Source: Diprion similis
Taxonomy: Eukaryota > Arthropoda > Insecta > Hymenoptera > Diprionidae
Length of the DNA: 64,000 nt
NCBI RefSeq assembly: GCF_021155765.1
Contig: NC_060112.1
Location: 7,936,001 to 8,000,000 of the forward strand
Direction of reading: 5' to 3'
The stretch's first letter is position 1, and the number at the start of each line of letters is the position of its first letter. The notes beneath the pieces are model-generated. The model was not told the DNA's origin. It ran no database searches and saw only the letters and a program-made list of their open reading frames with translations. A program made the translations under genes and the position numbers. Below, piece after piece: positions 47,967 through 60,944 of the stretch.

Positions 47967-50900
47967 CTGCAAAGAAGTTTAATGCGTCTTTTTTATCATT
48001 CCCATTCATTAACCTGTTCTTGCAACAGTATGACAATAGAGTGATTAACTACAATAAAATTATTAGGAAAAATATTTTCGCACAAGACATGGGGAAAGTC
48101 TTCACTTGGTAGAGAAGATTGTTTTCTGTCTCTTTCCCTTCCTCTGTCGCTGACTTTTTTCTTTTTTCATTTATATTATTGATTCATATGCTCGTGAATA
48201 TTGTGAAGAATGAGATTGCATATCGATTTTCATATTTTTTATTGGCTGTATTTTTTCCGTACACTACGAATGAGTCTTGTTATTGATTACGAACAAATAG
48301 AAGCCTTTTTAAAAATATCCACACAAAGGCAATAAAATTTTGAAGTAGGTACTTAATATTGACTCGACGAATGGCGTCAACAGATTTGAAGTACACAAGA
48401 ATGTGGCATTGAATTCTTGTGCAATTTGAATCTGCAATTGAAATTGTCGACGCAGATGTTTACTTGTCATTATATTCATACTCATTATTATTATTATTTT
48501 ACATATTATTAGTGCGATATTATTAGCGTAACACACATAATCTAGCCTAGAATAAAGATGAATTCGCGTATAATTTATATTTCCATTGCTTCGTATTCGT
48601 TATGCATTCGCGTTTGGTCAATATCTCATTTATAAAAAAATATGAATCAACAGAATCTGACCAAGAGAAAGAGAGAGAAAAATATAACATCAAACATCTG
48701 AAACTAAGTCTGGATAAAACATAAAACAAAATTCAAGTATGCACTGGTAGTAACTAACCTTGTACTACAAGGTAAGATATTTCTCATTTGGAACCTTTAA
48801 TTGATCGCTGCCAATGATTGAAGACAGCAAGATGAAATGGCAAAGAATAATAACCCGGAACCAAAATGAATCTCAACTAATTTAAATCACACTTTCAAAC
48901 GTCAACCACTGTAACAAATCATATAAATAGATTTTTATCTCCCCACTATCAACACTTTAAGGAGACCAAGTTTGAAGAAGTAGTTTTTCATCGACACAAT
49001 CAACGACCGAGTAGTGCTGCAGGGCAGCCGACGACCTGCAGACTGGTATCAACCTCGCGACGCCTGGCGTCGCTAGCATTTGCACCCCTTCCGGACGACC
49101 TGCTACCTCTGCGCCGGAGCTGGTTTCCCCCAATCGAGGCTTTTCGTGAACCGAGAGAGCCGCTCCAGTCGGCCGATCGACTCTTATCAGCTCTACGATA
49201 ATCGCGGAGTGACAGTATTATGAAATGGGAAAAGTTCTTTGAAAGAAATTTCACGTCGTCATAGAGACGTATTGCAATATAGGTATTTATGACGTGGCAA
49301 TCCATGGTTCCACACTCCAGATTTCTTCATGACTTTCAAATATTCTCGGTAACATCTGATTCATCGTTAAAATTCTTGCCTCAATCTTTTGGACTTTTTA
49401 TAATAAATTGGTGATAGTTTTCTGCACTGACTTAGGTGTAGATCTATTACATCACGAGATGATGGAACCAGTGACTTGAAACTGGTTGAATGATTAAAAC
49501 GTATGGCGTTATCCGAAAGTTGCGCCAATCTTAACGACGCGTGTATGGACTTTCATTGGAAGATTCTTTCATTGAAGAAAACTGGTTTATACGAACTTGT
49601 TACGGGTCTGTGTATGTCACAGAAAGTGCAGTTCCCGCCGTTAGTCGATGTTGCTTGGAACTATTTCACGTTATAATTGTTATACGGTTTTTTGGCGTAC
49701 TACAATATTTGGGTGTTTCTCTTGAAATAATCACTTTTTATGGTGAAAAACGTATGAATGAAAATTCATATTTTCGATTTATGCAATTCCATGTGACATT
49801 TACATTAAATTGATACCACGTAATTACCATATTGGTTTAAACTAATGTTCAATTTTAGAGGACTGATCGTACTTTATAGGAATGATACAGATTTTCTGAA
49901 ATTTTTAAAACAGAAACGCTAAGCGGCAATTATATTCAAGAACACATTTTTTTCACAATTAGTGAGTCATTCAATTCGTGACGGTGAAATTTGTATATTC
50001 ATCAACTGGCCATCACGTATGAAAGTCGCAAAGAAACGGCATTATTTCTTATCGCAGGAAAAACTTCCAGTGGAAACCAGAGGAAAGACGGTTGAAAAAA
50101 TTTTCTTCCTATTCAAAACGTGGTAGTGAATTGGTGTCTAATAGTTTCACTTTATTGGGTACAAATTAATATATTTTAAATGAAATTATGTTACTGGCAT
50201 GTATGAGCAGAGGAATGACTTGCTCGCTCATAATTATTATCTGATTGTTATGTTTACCAATAACGATGCATACTTGCAGGTGGCTTTCAAGGACAGTCGA
50301 TGTAGCCTTTAAAATTTGTGCAGTCGATGTGTAGGAACAGTCGGAAACAGGTTTTGCTGAATGTGCAAATTCGAGTATTGCAACTCAGGTATTCAAATAA
50401 TCATTTTATTTAAGGCCTATATCAATAATCTTATAGTAAGTATAAAACCTGGAATAAAAATTTCTCACAATAAGAATTATTAAAAAACTGAAACCGTGAT
50501 TATTTTAGGTCTTCAATTTTTTACCTCAGTCCCCGAAATATTCTTTACTTTTTTCCGTATCGCTTTTTTAGATGATATTTTTAACCGTTACTTTTATAAC
50601 GTATAATACATCTAGATTTATATCTGTTTCTTATTACCATTGTGCGGGAACTCACCGTGAACCTTGAATCAGAAGTAGAAGTTCAGGAAACGTGATAAAG
50701 TTGCTTCTTTTTCTGTATCTCATCGATTTATCGTTTCTCGTTGGCACTCGAAGGTGTGACAAAAGATTTATGAACCTTATTCAGTAAACGTATACGTATA
50801 TTGATTAAGTTTAATCCAAAAACCGAAGGATTTAATTTTTTAACATATCGCGATTTATTGCTATGAATGCCATGGTTTTCGATGCATTTAACTCGATATG

Positions 50901-52968
50901 TGAGATTTCTATTTTACTTTTGTCAAGTACTTAAAACACTGGACACGAGCACTCATTCGGTATAATTTTATCGTCCGAGGGGAAAAAATCAGAAACGACT
51001 TTCTTACTAGGCCATGTCGTCCCAATTTCCACAGAGACTATAATCGCTCTGACACCGAATTTCACGAATTACAGCACCGGTCCAATGGAATGGTGTATCA
51101 AGGAACGATTTATCGACGGTAGACATTGCGAAGCACGCACTTGCTTACATAGGAAACGAATATTATGACGACGAGTACTTGAGTCGGCGCTTGTTAGGCA
51201 CAGTTTGAAGGCAGAACATGCGCGAGGCCCGCCTGGGATACTTCTGATCAGGAAATACTTTCCTACGAGCCGTTGGTGTTTCAATGAAAACAGCCGATCC
51301 TGCGCGCATTTATACACCGAAACCTTCGAATTTCAAAAATTTATCTTCTTTATATAATCCGCATGAAAAACATTTAAAATTTAAAGAAGCCGCCGAATAC
51401 CGAAATCACCTCGAAGCGGAAATTTTATTGTCCATCTTTACCGTGAAATCGAAAATAATTCCAAGCACGACCTCCTCGCACGTACATACATGTCGTGAAG
51501 ACGGAACTCGGTTTTCGTGTAGCGATGGCTAAGTATCAATTCAAGAGCCACGTACTTGGCGGCTAGATTTAATTTTTGCATTTTGCCGTCAATATTATAC
51601 TCGTTTCTTGAATCTAGCTCGACGATGATAGACAAAATAGTATACATAATATGCACTGGTTCAACGGATTCAGAATAGCGAAGTGAGAATAGCAATACTG
51701 AATATGAAATAATTGCTGGCGTTTTTTTTTTTGCACAAAGTGCTGATAGTGCGAAACTTATCGTTTACATTCCTCGCCCGTGAAACTTTCAGCAATGCTG
51801 GAGGGTCGAATTTTGTTTTTTGCGTATTATAGAGTGGAATTACGATTGGAAAATGGAGTTTTTCTTATTATACAGTAATTTCTAGTCTGCTCTTAAATTC
51901 ACCAAGTTGCATAAATAATGAAACAAGAGTTGGTTAATTTTTTTATTTTTTTTTTTTAATGAAAATAAGATCTCGCTAGATTCTGTCACTTTACTTTTTC
52001 ATCTTAACTTACAAAGAAATGACATCGTATGATTATACCGATTGAATTTATATCAATAGAGAGAAAGTTTACTCGCGATGTTTATAATGCTGGGAAACGG
52101 AAGTGCAGCCGGTGGCACAGGCACTTCAAATCGTTTCACACAATATCAGTATGATGTTAAAGAAAAATCTTCATCTGTATGGTGTTGATATAAAAAAAAT
52201 AAAATATAGTATCACTTGTTCTGGAGAAAAACAGGAATCATTATTTCCATCAATGCCTTGTTCAGCATATGATTCAGTTTGCTCGTTGTTTACATCTGTC
52301 AAATTAAAATTACACTGTGTAACAATAAATCAGTAAATATATTTTGAAAGCTGGTCTATTAATATGACTTTCATTCATGAGAACGAACGCTAACTTGAGG
52401 GTGGAAAATTTATATGCTTTATGATGCCATGTATGTAATTAAAACGTGCTTTCAATTTGAATATCTATGAAGTGTGGAAATACAGAAAAAGTTCAAGTGG
52501 ACCCATGAAGCATGTAATACATGTATTTTATCTTCAAAGCAAAACTGATCTAAGAATATTAACTTCAAAGATTATCTTGAAGCAATGGATTTGAAATAGT
52601 TTTGAGTTTACACTTACCAACTTGGTCAAATAACATAAGTTTTCGTTGTAAAAATCGTAGGTTTTTCAAAGGAATATTTTAATCCGGAAGTATCATTTAT
52701 GTTGAAAAATACAATATTCTATTCGCTGGAATAATTGGAATAATACAATAGAATATGAAAAATAGGAATGCTTTAATTGAGTAGAGTAATATTGTAATAT
52801 ACATTGGCTTCAAATATAAGCATGAAGAACGAATAAATAAAAAAGTGTTATGTATACGTACTGTTTACTCCAAAGACAGAACGTGCTAAATAATGGAATT
52901 GATAAATTTCGAAAGAAGGGTAGTACTCAGCTCGAAATTATTACAAACTGAGTAAAACTACGAATATT
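47967..52968. other. Intergenic between THEM6 copy C and Tdp1
   Basis: Mostly AT-rich with no supportable coding exon. A GC-rich patch at about 49000-49200 could hold the promoter or noncoding first exon of copy C; its minus strand contains donor-like GTs. T runs occur near 51.72 and 51.95 kb. Frames such as 51284-51532 (+) lack splice or family support. Confidence 0.4.
49000..49200. promoter_or_regulatory. GC-rich patch, candidate promoter of THEM6 copy C
   Basis: About 200 bases of clearly higher G+C and CpG than the flanks, about 1.1 kb upstream of the 5' untranslated exon of copy C. The minus strand is open for 101 codons to 49000 (Arg/Ser-rich), but no family is recognised and the frame is more likely a by-product of composition. 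Confidence 0.25.
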
Positions 52969-52974
52969 TTTATT
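52969..52974 (-). terminator. AATAAA overlapping the Tdp1 stop codon
   Basis: The last codons read GAA TAA followed by AAA, so the poly(A) hexamer AATAAA includes the stop codon. If used, the 3' UTR would be only a few tens of bases. A more distal signal is possible. Confidence 0.4.
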
Positions 52975-55900
52975 CATATCCTTTGAAAAATTCCATAACA
53001 AAGGGCTTATCCTGAGCCTCATAACGGGTCAACGGTACATCATATGGAATTGGAAACCTCGGTGTACCGTCAGGCATTTCCCGTTTAATATTGAAGACAG
53101 TGTTTCCAGTCTAAGAAGAATAGATATTATGATTGATTATTTACTGGCGGATGTAAACTTTAAATTATTTCCTACATACAAATTGTGGAGATTAGGCGGC
53201 GTAAAATGTTCAAGGAATAAACTCATTCTGATTCCAAATCTATATTATTTTTATGTAATAGTGTTCCTTATGAATATTTTGGCGTCTGCAGGTATAATAA
53301 ATTGTTCAGAATTAACGAAATTGATAACATTGAGCTTGTGATTTTTGGTGGCAGTACCTTCACTATACTTCAAACCAATCTACAGATTTCTGGGTAATGT
53401 GAAGTAACCATTTGCTGAGACACTATTCAAATATTTATGCAAACAGAAATTGGGGCAATTAGGTATCGAGATGTCGTAGCTCAGATGAAATGCTGTTGTA
53501 AAAGTAGACGAAAAATTTTAATTTAATAGAACAAGTTCATGGATAGATCGCTTTTCCATCTGAATGATTTATTCGTACAACAGAACAGTCTTATTTTTGG
53601 TATTTTTGTGACGCCGGGTTCGTTCAGCACCGATTTCATAGCTTCAAGAGAACAGTATTATATTTCTATGTACAAAATACCATTACTTACGACTAATTTT
53701 GGCACGAAGATAATTCCAGCTTCGTAACTCATGATGTAATGATTTCCTCTTCTATGTCCCCATGCAGCCTTACTCAAATTAGCACTCGTCAGTACGAACC
53801 AGGGAATTTCAGTTTGATCTGGCGAGATTCGCGTGTAAGTTTTGATATGTGGAATCGCTCGGTCTCTGCGGGTATTGCTCGCCTTCCATTGGCTGCCGGA
53901 ATAAATACATGGAATGTTAATAATGGATCAAATCGAAAATTTGTAATGAATCAAGAATCATTAAACTTACTAAAGGTATGATTCCAACCACTGTTGTTTC
54001 TGATGGGTTGCTAATCCGTAGGGTAAACAGCAAGCACCTTTCCTCATGTCAAAGCTGTTTTTGTAGTTATTAATTGACGGATAGATGAACTGGAATCTTG
54101 GGTGACTTTTCAATCCCTGATTTTTTTCCCTGCACATAGCAGGTATGATTTCTTTAGACAGCCAACTCTCATAATTTGGCCCAAGACTTCCAATGCTTGA
54201 GCACTGTGCAATTATCGGCCATTCGGGTGCATTTGGTGGCAAAGTAACGTGTTGGGATAAAATAGTTGACAGTTTTTTATGACCCCAAGCATTATGTTCT
54301 GCGTCTTTATGATTTCCTGGCACTGACGCAACAAAAAATACTTTAACTTCTGAGAAATCTGCTTTTCTGATCGCCTGAACCCACTCGGTCAAATCAGGCA
54401 AATTGTACTTCTGCAAATAACGTTCAAAATCCTTTTTGAATCCGGTTGGCGATTCACCGTCACTAGTATTTGCAGAATCCGGCAAGTGAGGCAAATGAGG
54501 CGATATCCAGACCCTAATTTGAATAAGCTGTATTAATTTTATGCCAGATTAAATTTGTTCTTGTAGTTTTATTTAATTATTGAATGTAGCGAAACACCAC
54601 AGTTTGCTCCCAACTTTTTGATTCCTTTTTTCATGACTTTGGCTGAAAAGGGCATGTCATGTAAGAATTGAAAATCATGCTCAGTTGAATTTGATTCCCT
54701 CAACTTTCTCCTAATACGGGGTTGGTGTTAGTTAAGTTGACATACAACGACTTTAAACGAGTCAACATTCCAAGACATAAGTATTTTCTGCTTTACTATG
54801 TATCACTTAATTAAAAAAAAATCATCAAATTGAAAATAACAATTTTTCATGAATACGCATTGTTATGTTAATGTTAGGAACCTCAGCCTCAACCTCTAAT
54901 ACCGTGAACCTTTTATTTTCTGAATCTTTTACATCCAAACTACTCAAATGCTTGATCTGTGGATTTAGAAGATCCAAGTTTTACTGATTATATAAATTAC
55001 AATTTGAGAAGACAGCAGAATTCTTAAATCAGAATCTTCAATATAAAAATCTCAGAATTCACTGTGAAGACCTTCTTAAATGAAAGTACAATGGGATATT
55101 AAAAAAATTTTACGAAAAAATGACTTAGCATTCTGTACCGGACGATTTTGTTTTATAATCAACAAATATAAGCACTTTGGAGGCCAGTCGGTTTTTTTTT
55201 TTTTTTAATTAAATATCTGTAGTATAAGATTCATTTTATAAGTATCATCAGTACGTATAATATGGGATATTCTACATCTGAGAAATTAGTTACCAATCAT
55301 ATTAGTCAGAGTTTACTATCAGGCGAGTAATCAGGCGTTATTACTCGCATGAGTTACTTAATAGGAATAAAGATTGATTATGCTTCTAGAAAGGTGTCCT
55401 AAAAAGTAGGGAACAAGACGCTGCAGTATTCCGCTGATTAGTGGCTGACTAACCCTTGAGTTCTATTTTCCCAATCATCGGAATAGAGATTCGCTGTGGA
55501 GACGACAACTCTGATTCCCTTGTTGCGGTACTTGAGCACCATTAGCTTTGAATGATGACAACCAAACGTTGGCATTTTAATATGAATAGTTTTAATGTTT
55601 GGTGGTAATCTTTCTTGGTCTTCTCGTTCCCCATAGAGAATTAGCATGTCCGACGATTGTCCAGCGAGTAAATATTGAGCACACAGCCACCCAGCATCGA
55701 GCATAAAATTTATCTGGAGACTACATACTATCTCACCTAAACTTCTGTCGAGAATCTCAGGGAATGTTAGGGAAAATTGTTGATCGTGAGTTTCCTTGCA
55801 ATCCTCGACCCTTGTCAAGAATAAATGATACGGCGCAGACAAGGCATATTTTAAAGCAAATTCTCCTGGCTCGACGATTGACATTTTTATCCCGCTGCTT

Positions 55901-57465
55901 CGTATTTTTTTTATAACTTTCAATCTAATTTCATCTCTCAACGCACTCGTGCCGCTACCAGCATAAGCTGTCATTAAATCTGGCTCCTGATCACCAAGCT
56001 GAGACTTTCCGCTACTAGTGCTCGTGCTACTAGCTTGCCCTCCAACTCTGTTACTACGGTTCTCTATAGCTTGATTATTTTTAAATCTTTTAGGAGACTC
56101 TGCCTCTTGGTTGGAGTGTTCCGAGTTTCTTTTCAATCCCAATGTGCTTGTCGTCTCGTCTCTGCTTTCCAATTTCTGTTTTTTAATTCTGTCGGCGAGT
56201 TTGCTCCATGTTTCATTCGACACGTCATCTCTTATTGAGCTTTTGCTATCCGTGGACATTGCTGAGTCGCCACAGTTGCTCGTTGACGGCTTTGAGAGAG
56301 AAATCGCGTGTTTGTCCATCTCTCGCAATTTTGCCTCACGCCTTTCAACAGCGATTCTTTTATTTCTGTCTATCTTGTCCTTCAGGTCTTGGGGAATGCT
56401 GTTTGTGAACTGAGGAATATTTCTTATGCTGTTTCTTTTGTCCTCTATCGAGCTTTGCGCTGTACCGATTTCATCGTTTCTATCCCTTTCTTTCCTCAAT
56501 ACCATTTGGAGTATTTTTAACTGATCCAGCAGTGTCGATCTGTCGCTACATTCAAAATCAAGTCGGGGAGGAACCGTTATCGTACCATCAAGTTGATCCA
56601 TCACCAACTTTTCCACTGTAAATTTGAATAATTACTGATGGTCTAATTTTTAGCATATATGAATAGGACGACATGAATCAACTTTATCAAGGCATTATTG
56701 ACAAAATAAATTAAGTCAACGAATATCAACAGTCCACACGATTTTTGTGCCTCGATAATCCATCTTATGTCCACAGACTATGTGTAGTTATTACCTCGTG
56801 CATGTCTTGTGTTTTCAGACAGCAACAGAATATGATAATTTATAAATCCTGAAGTGAGAGTATAACGAAGGCCAAAATTGTTCTAACAAATAAAAAATGA
56901 ATGAAATTTGATCCCCAGGTGAGGACCTCAGCTACCGCACCACCTGCTCACTTAGGGATGCCATACACCAAAAAATATTTATATCAAGAGCCATGAAATA
57001 TTCCAGCTGCCAACTACGCCGCCGTTTAAGTCCATCAGCGTTTAGATACTCTGTCAAAATTATTGAAAAGTTCGTTGTTTCAAGAAGCATGCATATTGAT
57101 AAGAGACAGCGGGACTTCAGAATGACAAACTTGAAGTTAAGTATAGGCGATGAGTCTATCGTCAGCGTAAATGGATCAGAATATCTAGTGAAGAAAAATT
57201 TGAATCTAAGAAGCGAGACTACCAGCCAGATTTTGACTAAATACATATGCTTACGATGCGGATGAGACATTTCGGTGAAGTGTATAGGATTTCTGCGATA
57301 ACATTTTTCCTTGTACGGACAAGCTTGTTTACCTGCAATGAGAAATTTAACCAATAATCATAAACAAACATAACCGTAAACGTAAACGTAATTTTATAAT
57401 TTAATAACATATGTGCGGCACAATTTACCGCCAGTCCGTGTGAAATTTCCAGGTTGAATGTTCAT
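52970..57465 (-). CDS. Tdp1: Tyrosyl-DNA phosphodiesterase 1 with N-terminal PBZ zinc finger (6 exons)
   Basis: Minus-strand exons 57429-57465, 57255-57332, 55454-56615, 53971-54513, 53691-53892 and 52970-53110 join in frame into 720 residues. Tdp1 hydrolyses 3'-phosphotyrosyl links, freeing stalled topoisomerase I from DNA. Both HKD half-sites are present: H393-S-K395 with N414 ([10 protein letters not shown]), and H622-I-K624 with N645 ([12 protein letters not shown]). Residues 14-38 form a C-x5-C-x6-H-x5-H finger (C17, C23, H30, H36; CYRRNP.H....SHPH), the PBZ type that binds poly(ADP-ribose). Residues 60-250 are Ser/Lys/Glu-rich and probably disordered, with KRFKNN-like basic clusters. 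The phosphodiesterase domain fills the remainder. Human TDP1 has 608 residues and no such finger. Exons 1 and 2 are short, but their phases fit exactly (G/GT, then C/TG). Confidence 0.93.
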
Positions 57466-60420
57466 GATTGATAAGTGTATTAAACTTTTCTCAAATAATT
57501 ATTCCTTCTTGATCAGTCGTTGATTTTTATTTCATATCGTCAAAGAGAAACGTTTCGCACAGATTCCAATACGATGTTTTCGGCACGAACAATAAAGTGG
57601 AGTTAGCGAGGTAACCGTTGCTCGTTCCGAACGCATGCAGCTTCTTTTTTCTTTTGGTTATGTCCCTTGACTGAGGATATATACAGTCAAAATTGTGTCA
57701 CATGCGGCTGAAATGGTTTTTATATTGCTCATTACTATTTTATATCACCGATACTAAGTAATCTTCTGGAAGATTTGACACATTTTTAATTCTAAAAAAT
57801 CCAAGGTCAAAATCCGCCGATTGATTGCACACCGCAGTTTTTAGATAAATAAGTTTGCAAATAATTGTCATGAAAATATACTTATCTTCACCAAACTCCT
57901 TTGTAATATTCTGTTTCTGTACAAGGAATGAAACAATAATAATTAATACTTACTAAACCAACTCTAAGTGTGAGAATCGTCACTAAACGCCGTATTGTAG
58001 GCAACTTAATGCGCACGCGAGCTTTTTGAGGTTATGCCTAGAGGATGATGTATCAACCTCGTGAAAACTGCATCTGAAGCGATGAGAAAGAGAGAGAGAG
58101 GTATATATCGATCATGTCGATACAACCTTTCGATAGATTATTTACAAAAATTGAAATACATTCGTTTTTTAAGGAATTTAAGTAACGGTGGCCCTCATTC
58201 ACCATACATTTTTTTTTATCAAATCCCATTTTATTATGATGCGTTCGTTAGTCGTTTGCGGGTGTTTATTATCGCATCAAAGGAGCTGGCGAATGAAAAA
58301 CGAGACATAACAATTTTTCACGCCCTTCGTTTGAATGCTAAGTCGTGTGAATTTGAATTTTTTTCATTAATTCGCTTGCGAGATTATATCCAAATGTATC
58401 CGAATAGACAGACATTTTTCAGAAAATATGTTCTCCGGATACTATATAGATTCGACAACGTAAAGATTCATTGAAATTAGACAAAATCATTTTCGACAGA
58501 AACTAATACTCTTCTTACGGGTAGCGAAAACAAAGAAGTTCATATATTGAGGTAAAAAGAGAAATGTGTACCCAATGATAAACATATATCATATTTTAGT
58601 CGCAATATACACAACAAAAATGAATAACGAAACTGACGGAGTGTAGGATATATAACCCGTAACATGTATGCAATAGTGAGGCTATCGTCAAAATAGGGTC
58701 AAGTATTCATAATACTGGGTCGGTACTGCATGTGAACCAACACACATCAAACTGACGTAACAAGAGTTTTGAGGAAACACCACTTCCCAGAGTCGATTGT
58801 TGTACTCTCTTTCAAAAGAGACTCGTATACTGCAAGACACATAATGCACTTTTCAACAACGGTACAACACGCGATCCCAGCTTCGAATTTTCAGCTCTAA
58901 TGGTAACTTTGCTTTACATTAACGTAGCTTCGTAATTTTTACCATAAGCGATGAAGATTAATTTCGAATAAGACTGTAGTTAGTCGTACGTAGCTTCGCT
59001 GTGTTGATTAGTGTTAGGTAGCATCCATTTTGAGCTGCAGCACTGGCTTAGTATAGTATTCACCTGATTATGGAACTATGCTTAGGAACTCTCCTATAAT
59101 GAGTATCATTGTACCTTCTTGAGCTGTTTTAACAGTCTCGACAGTCGCCGCGGTAATTTGATTGTTGGAATAATCATTACTCACAAGTGCAGAAGCGTAG
59201 GAATTGTTGCAATACTTTCAAGACCTTATAGGATAGATATGAATAGGTAAACTTATTTCGTTTCGGTCACCGGTAATAAACTTAACATTTATCGTAGCAC
59301 CATTTCTGTTACTATTTTTTTTTAGAAACTTTTCCAGCCGAGCGTTGAAAATTTGTGAATTCGCAACAAGGCTGTTTCCCAACTTGTCAGCACCAGGCTC
59401 CGCCCACTTGGTCCAGTAAAATTATACTGAATTTAAAGAGCGGAAATATTTCGCGAGTAGCTCTAATTATGAAATGTTACCGTGAAAAGGATGTAGGTAC
59501 GCAGCTGGATACACATAGTTCTGTAACTTTTTATCATCTGGATGCCATGGTAACGTCATGTATGTACCTAACGTTCAAGTATCTGCATACTTTATTCACG
59601 TCGTATACTTCATCCCTACCACTAATTGTCTCTCTGTTAAGTTCAAGTTCGATTTCGACTCAACAGCATTCGTTGCTTCTTACAGAGAACAGTGTACTTC
59701 AACGTCGTCGATTAAGTGCAATGTCGATTAAGTAATACTATTTCCTAAATGTAATCAACACATGTACCACTTTTGGCATCGACTTTTCAACGCTACTCTC
59801 AGTGTGAAAGAAGAAGAAGAAGAAGCTACTCTCGGCCAGTTATTATTTTTACATTGTTCATTTTCAGAATGCAGAATTTTGCTTTCCAACTGCCTACAAA
59901 GTGCAGATTACGAGCGATTATAATTTTTTCACTAAAATTTGTCGACTTCCACAATTGTAAATGCTGATATTTCCGGTTAGATTAAACTCACCACTTTCGA
60001 AATGGTTTTAAAATTCGCGTCTTTAGCTGCAGAATATTCTGTTTTTTCAAAACAAAATCAAAGGTGTGTTATTGAAAGTGATTAACAAGTAGAAGAAAAT
60101 AGATAGCGAGAGAATTGAATGTTTATACATTGTGACAAAGGGAAGTATCTAGTGTCAATGGCATATTGGACTTTCTGAGATTTCTCAGTTTTCCTGAAAA
60201 AATATTTATATTTTCCCAGGACACATTTCAACCATCCTTATTATACCGTAAAACTCACTATTTTCAATAAAATTCATTGAGTTATGAGCACAAGGTTTTT
60301 ATTTGTAAATTGAAATAGTCGATCTTTCTCAAATTTCAATTAATTTTTTCCAATCTCAATCACTTATCATTTCAATGAACATCCGTTATTTTTATTTCAA
60401 GAAAATATGTCACGATATAT

Positions 60421-60772
60421 ACAAGGTGATCCAGCACTTTCGTCCTATAGACTAGCAATGTGTTCTACCTGAGAATCTGTGACTGCGATACTTTTTACTT
60501 CTGATAGAGAACTCGTCGTTTGCGAATTACAGCCGTTTGAAATTGGCCAATACGGTAGCATCTGATGACTCAGAACAGCGCATGACAATCAAATGGCGAT
60601 CTGCCAGCTCTATTCTGATTATGAGCCCTTAGATACTACGCTATTGGCCAATTCCAAACGGCTATAATTCGCAAACGACAAGGTTACTATCCAGAAGTAA
60701 ACAACCTCCGTCGCCAATTCTTACAAGGATTATATTGATAGCCTATGGGGCAACAGTCCTGGGCTACCATGT
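60421..60772. mobile_element. Foldback (MITE-like) element, 352 bp
   Basis: The left end ACAAGGTGATCCAGCACT pairs with the right end AGTCCTGGGCTACCATGT, and similarity continues through CCTATAGACTAGCAAT with ATTGATAGCCTATGGGG. The inner arms are strongest: CGTTTGCGAATTACAGCCG and AATTGGCCAATA are matched by TATTGGCCAATT and CGGCTATAATTCGCAAACG. ATAT flanks both ends (60417-60420 and 60773-60776), a possible short target duplication. No coding content. Confidence 0.72.
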
Positions 60773-60923
60773 ATATTTGCATGTAAGAAAAAAAATCATA
60801 AGTAGCCGTATTGAGTTCAATTCAAGAATATGTAAGGAACGAATTAAATTAAATTACGTGCTCGGTTGTTGGGAAAATTTTAAATTTTTTATCAAATAGA
60901 CAAAAACTCAAGTTTAATTTAAG

Positions 60924-60944
60924 CACACACACACACACACACAC
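60924..60944 (+). repeat. (CA)n microsatellite
   Basis: About ten CA units. Confidence 0.85.

Noticed and set aside
53970..54494. Met within the Tdp1 fourth coding exon as an independent start
   Set aside because: Residues upstream of it (VWISP) are conserved in Tdp1 and an in-phase acceptor lies at 54513, so this is an internal exon.
58061..58474. 137-codon plus frame near Tdp1
   Set aside because: AT-rich, begins at a non-ATG codon, no recognised domain and no flanking splice sites.
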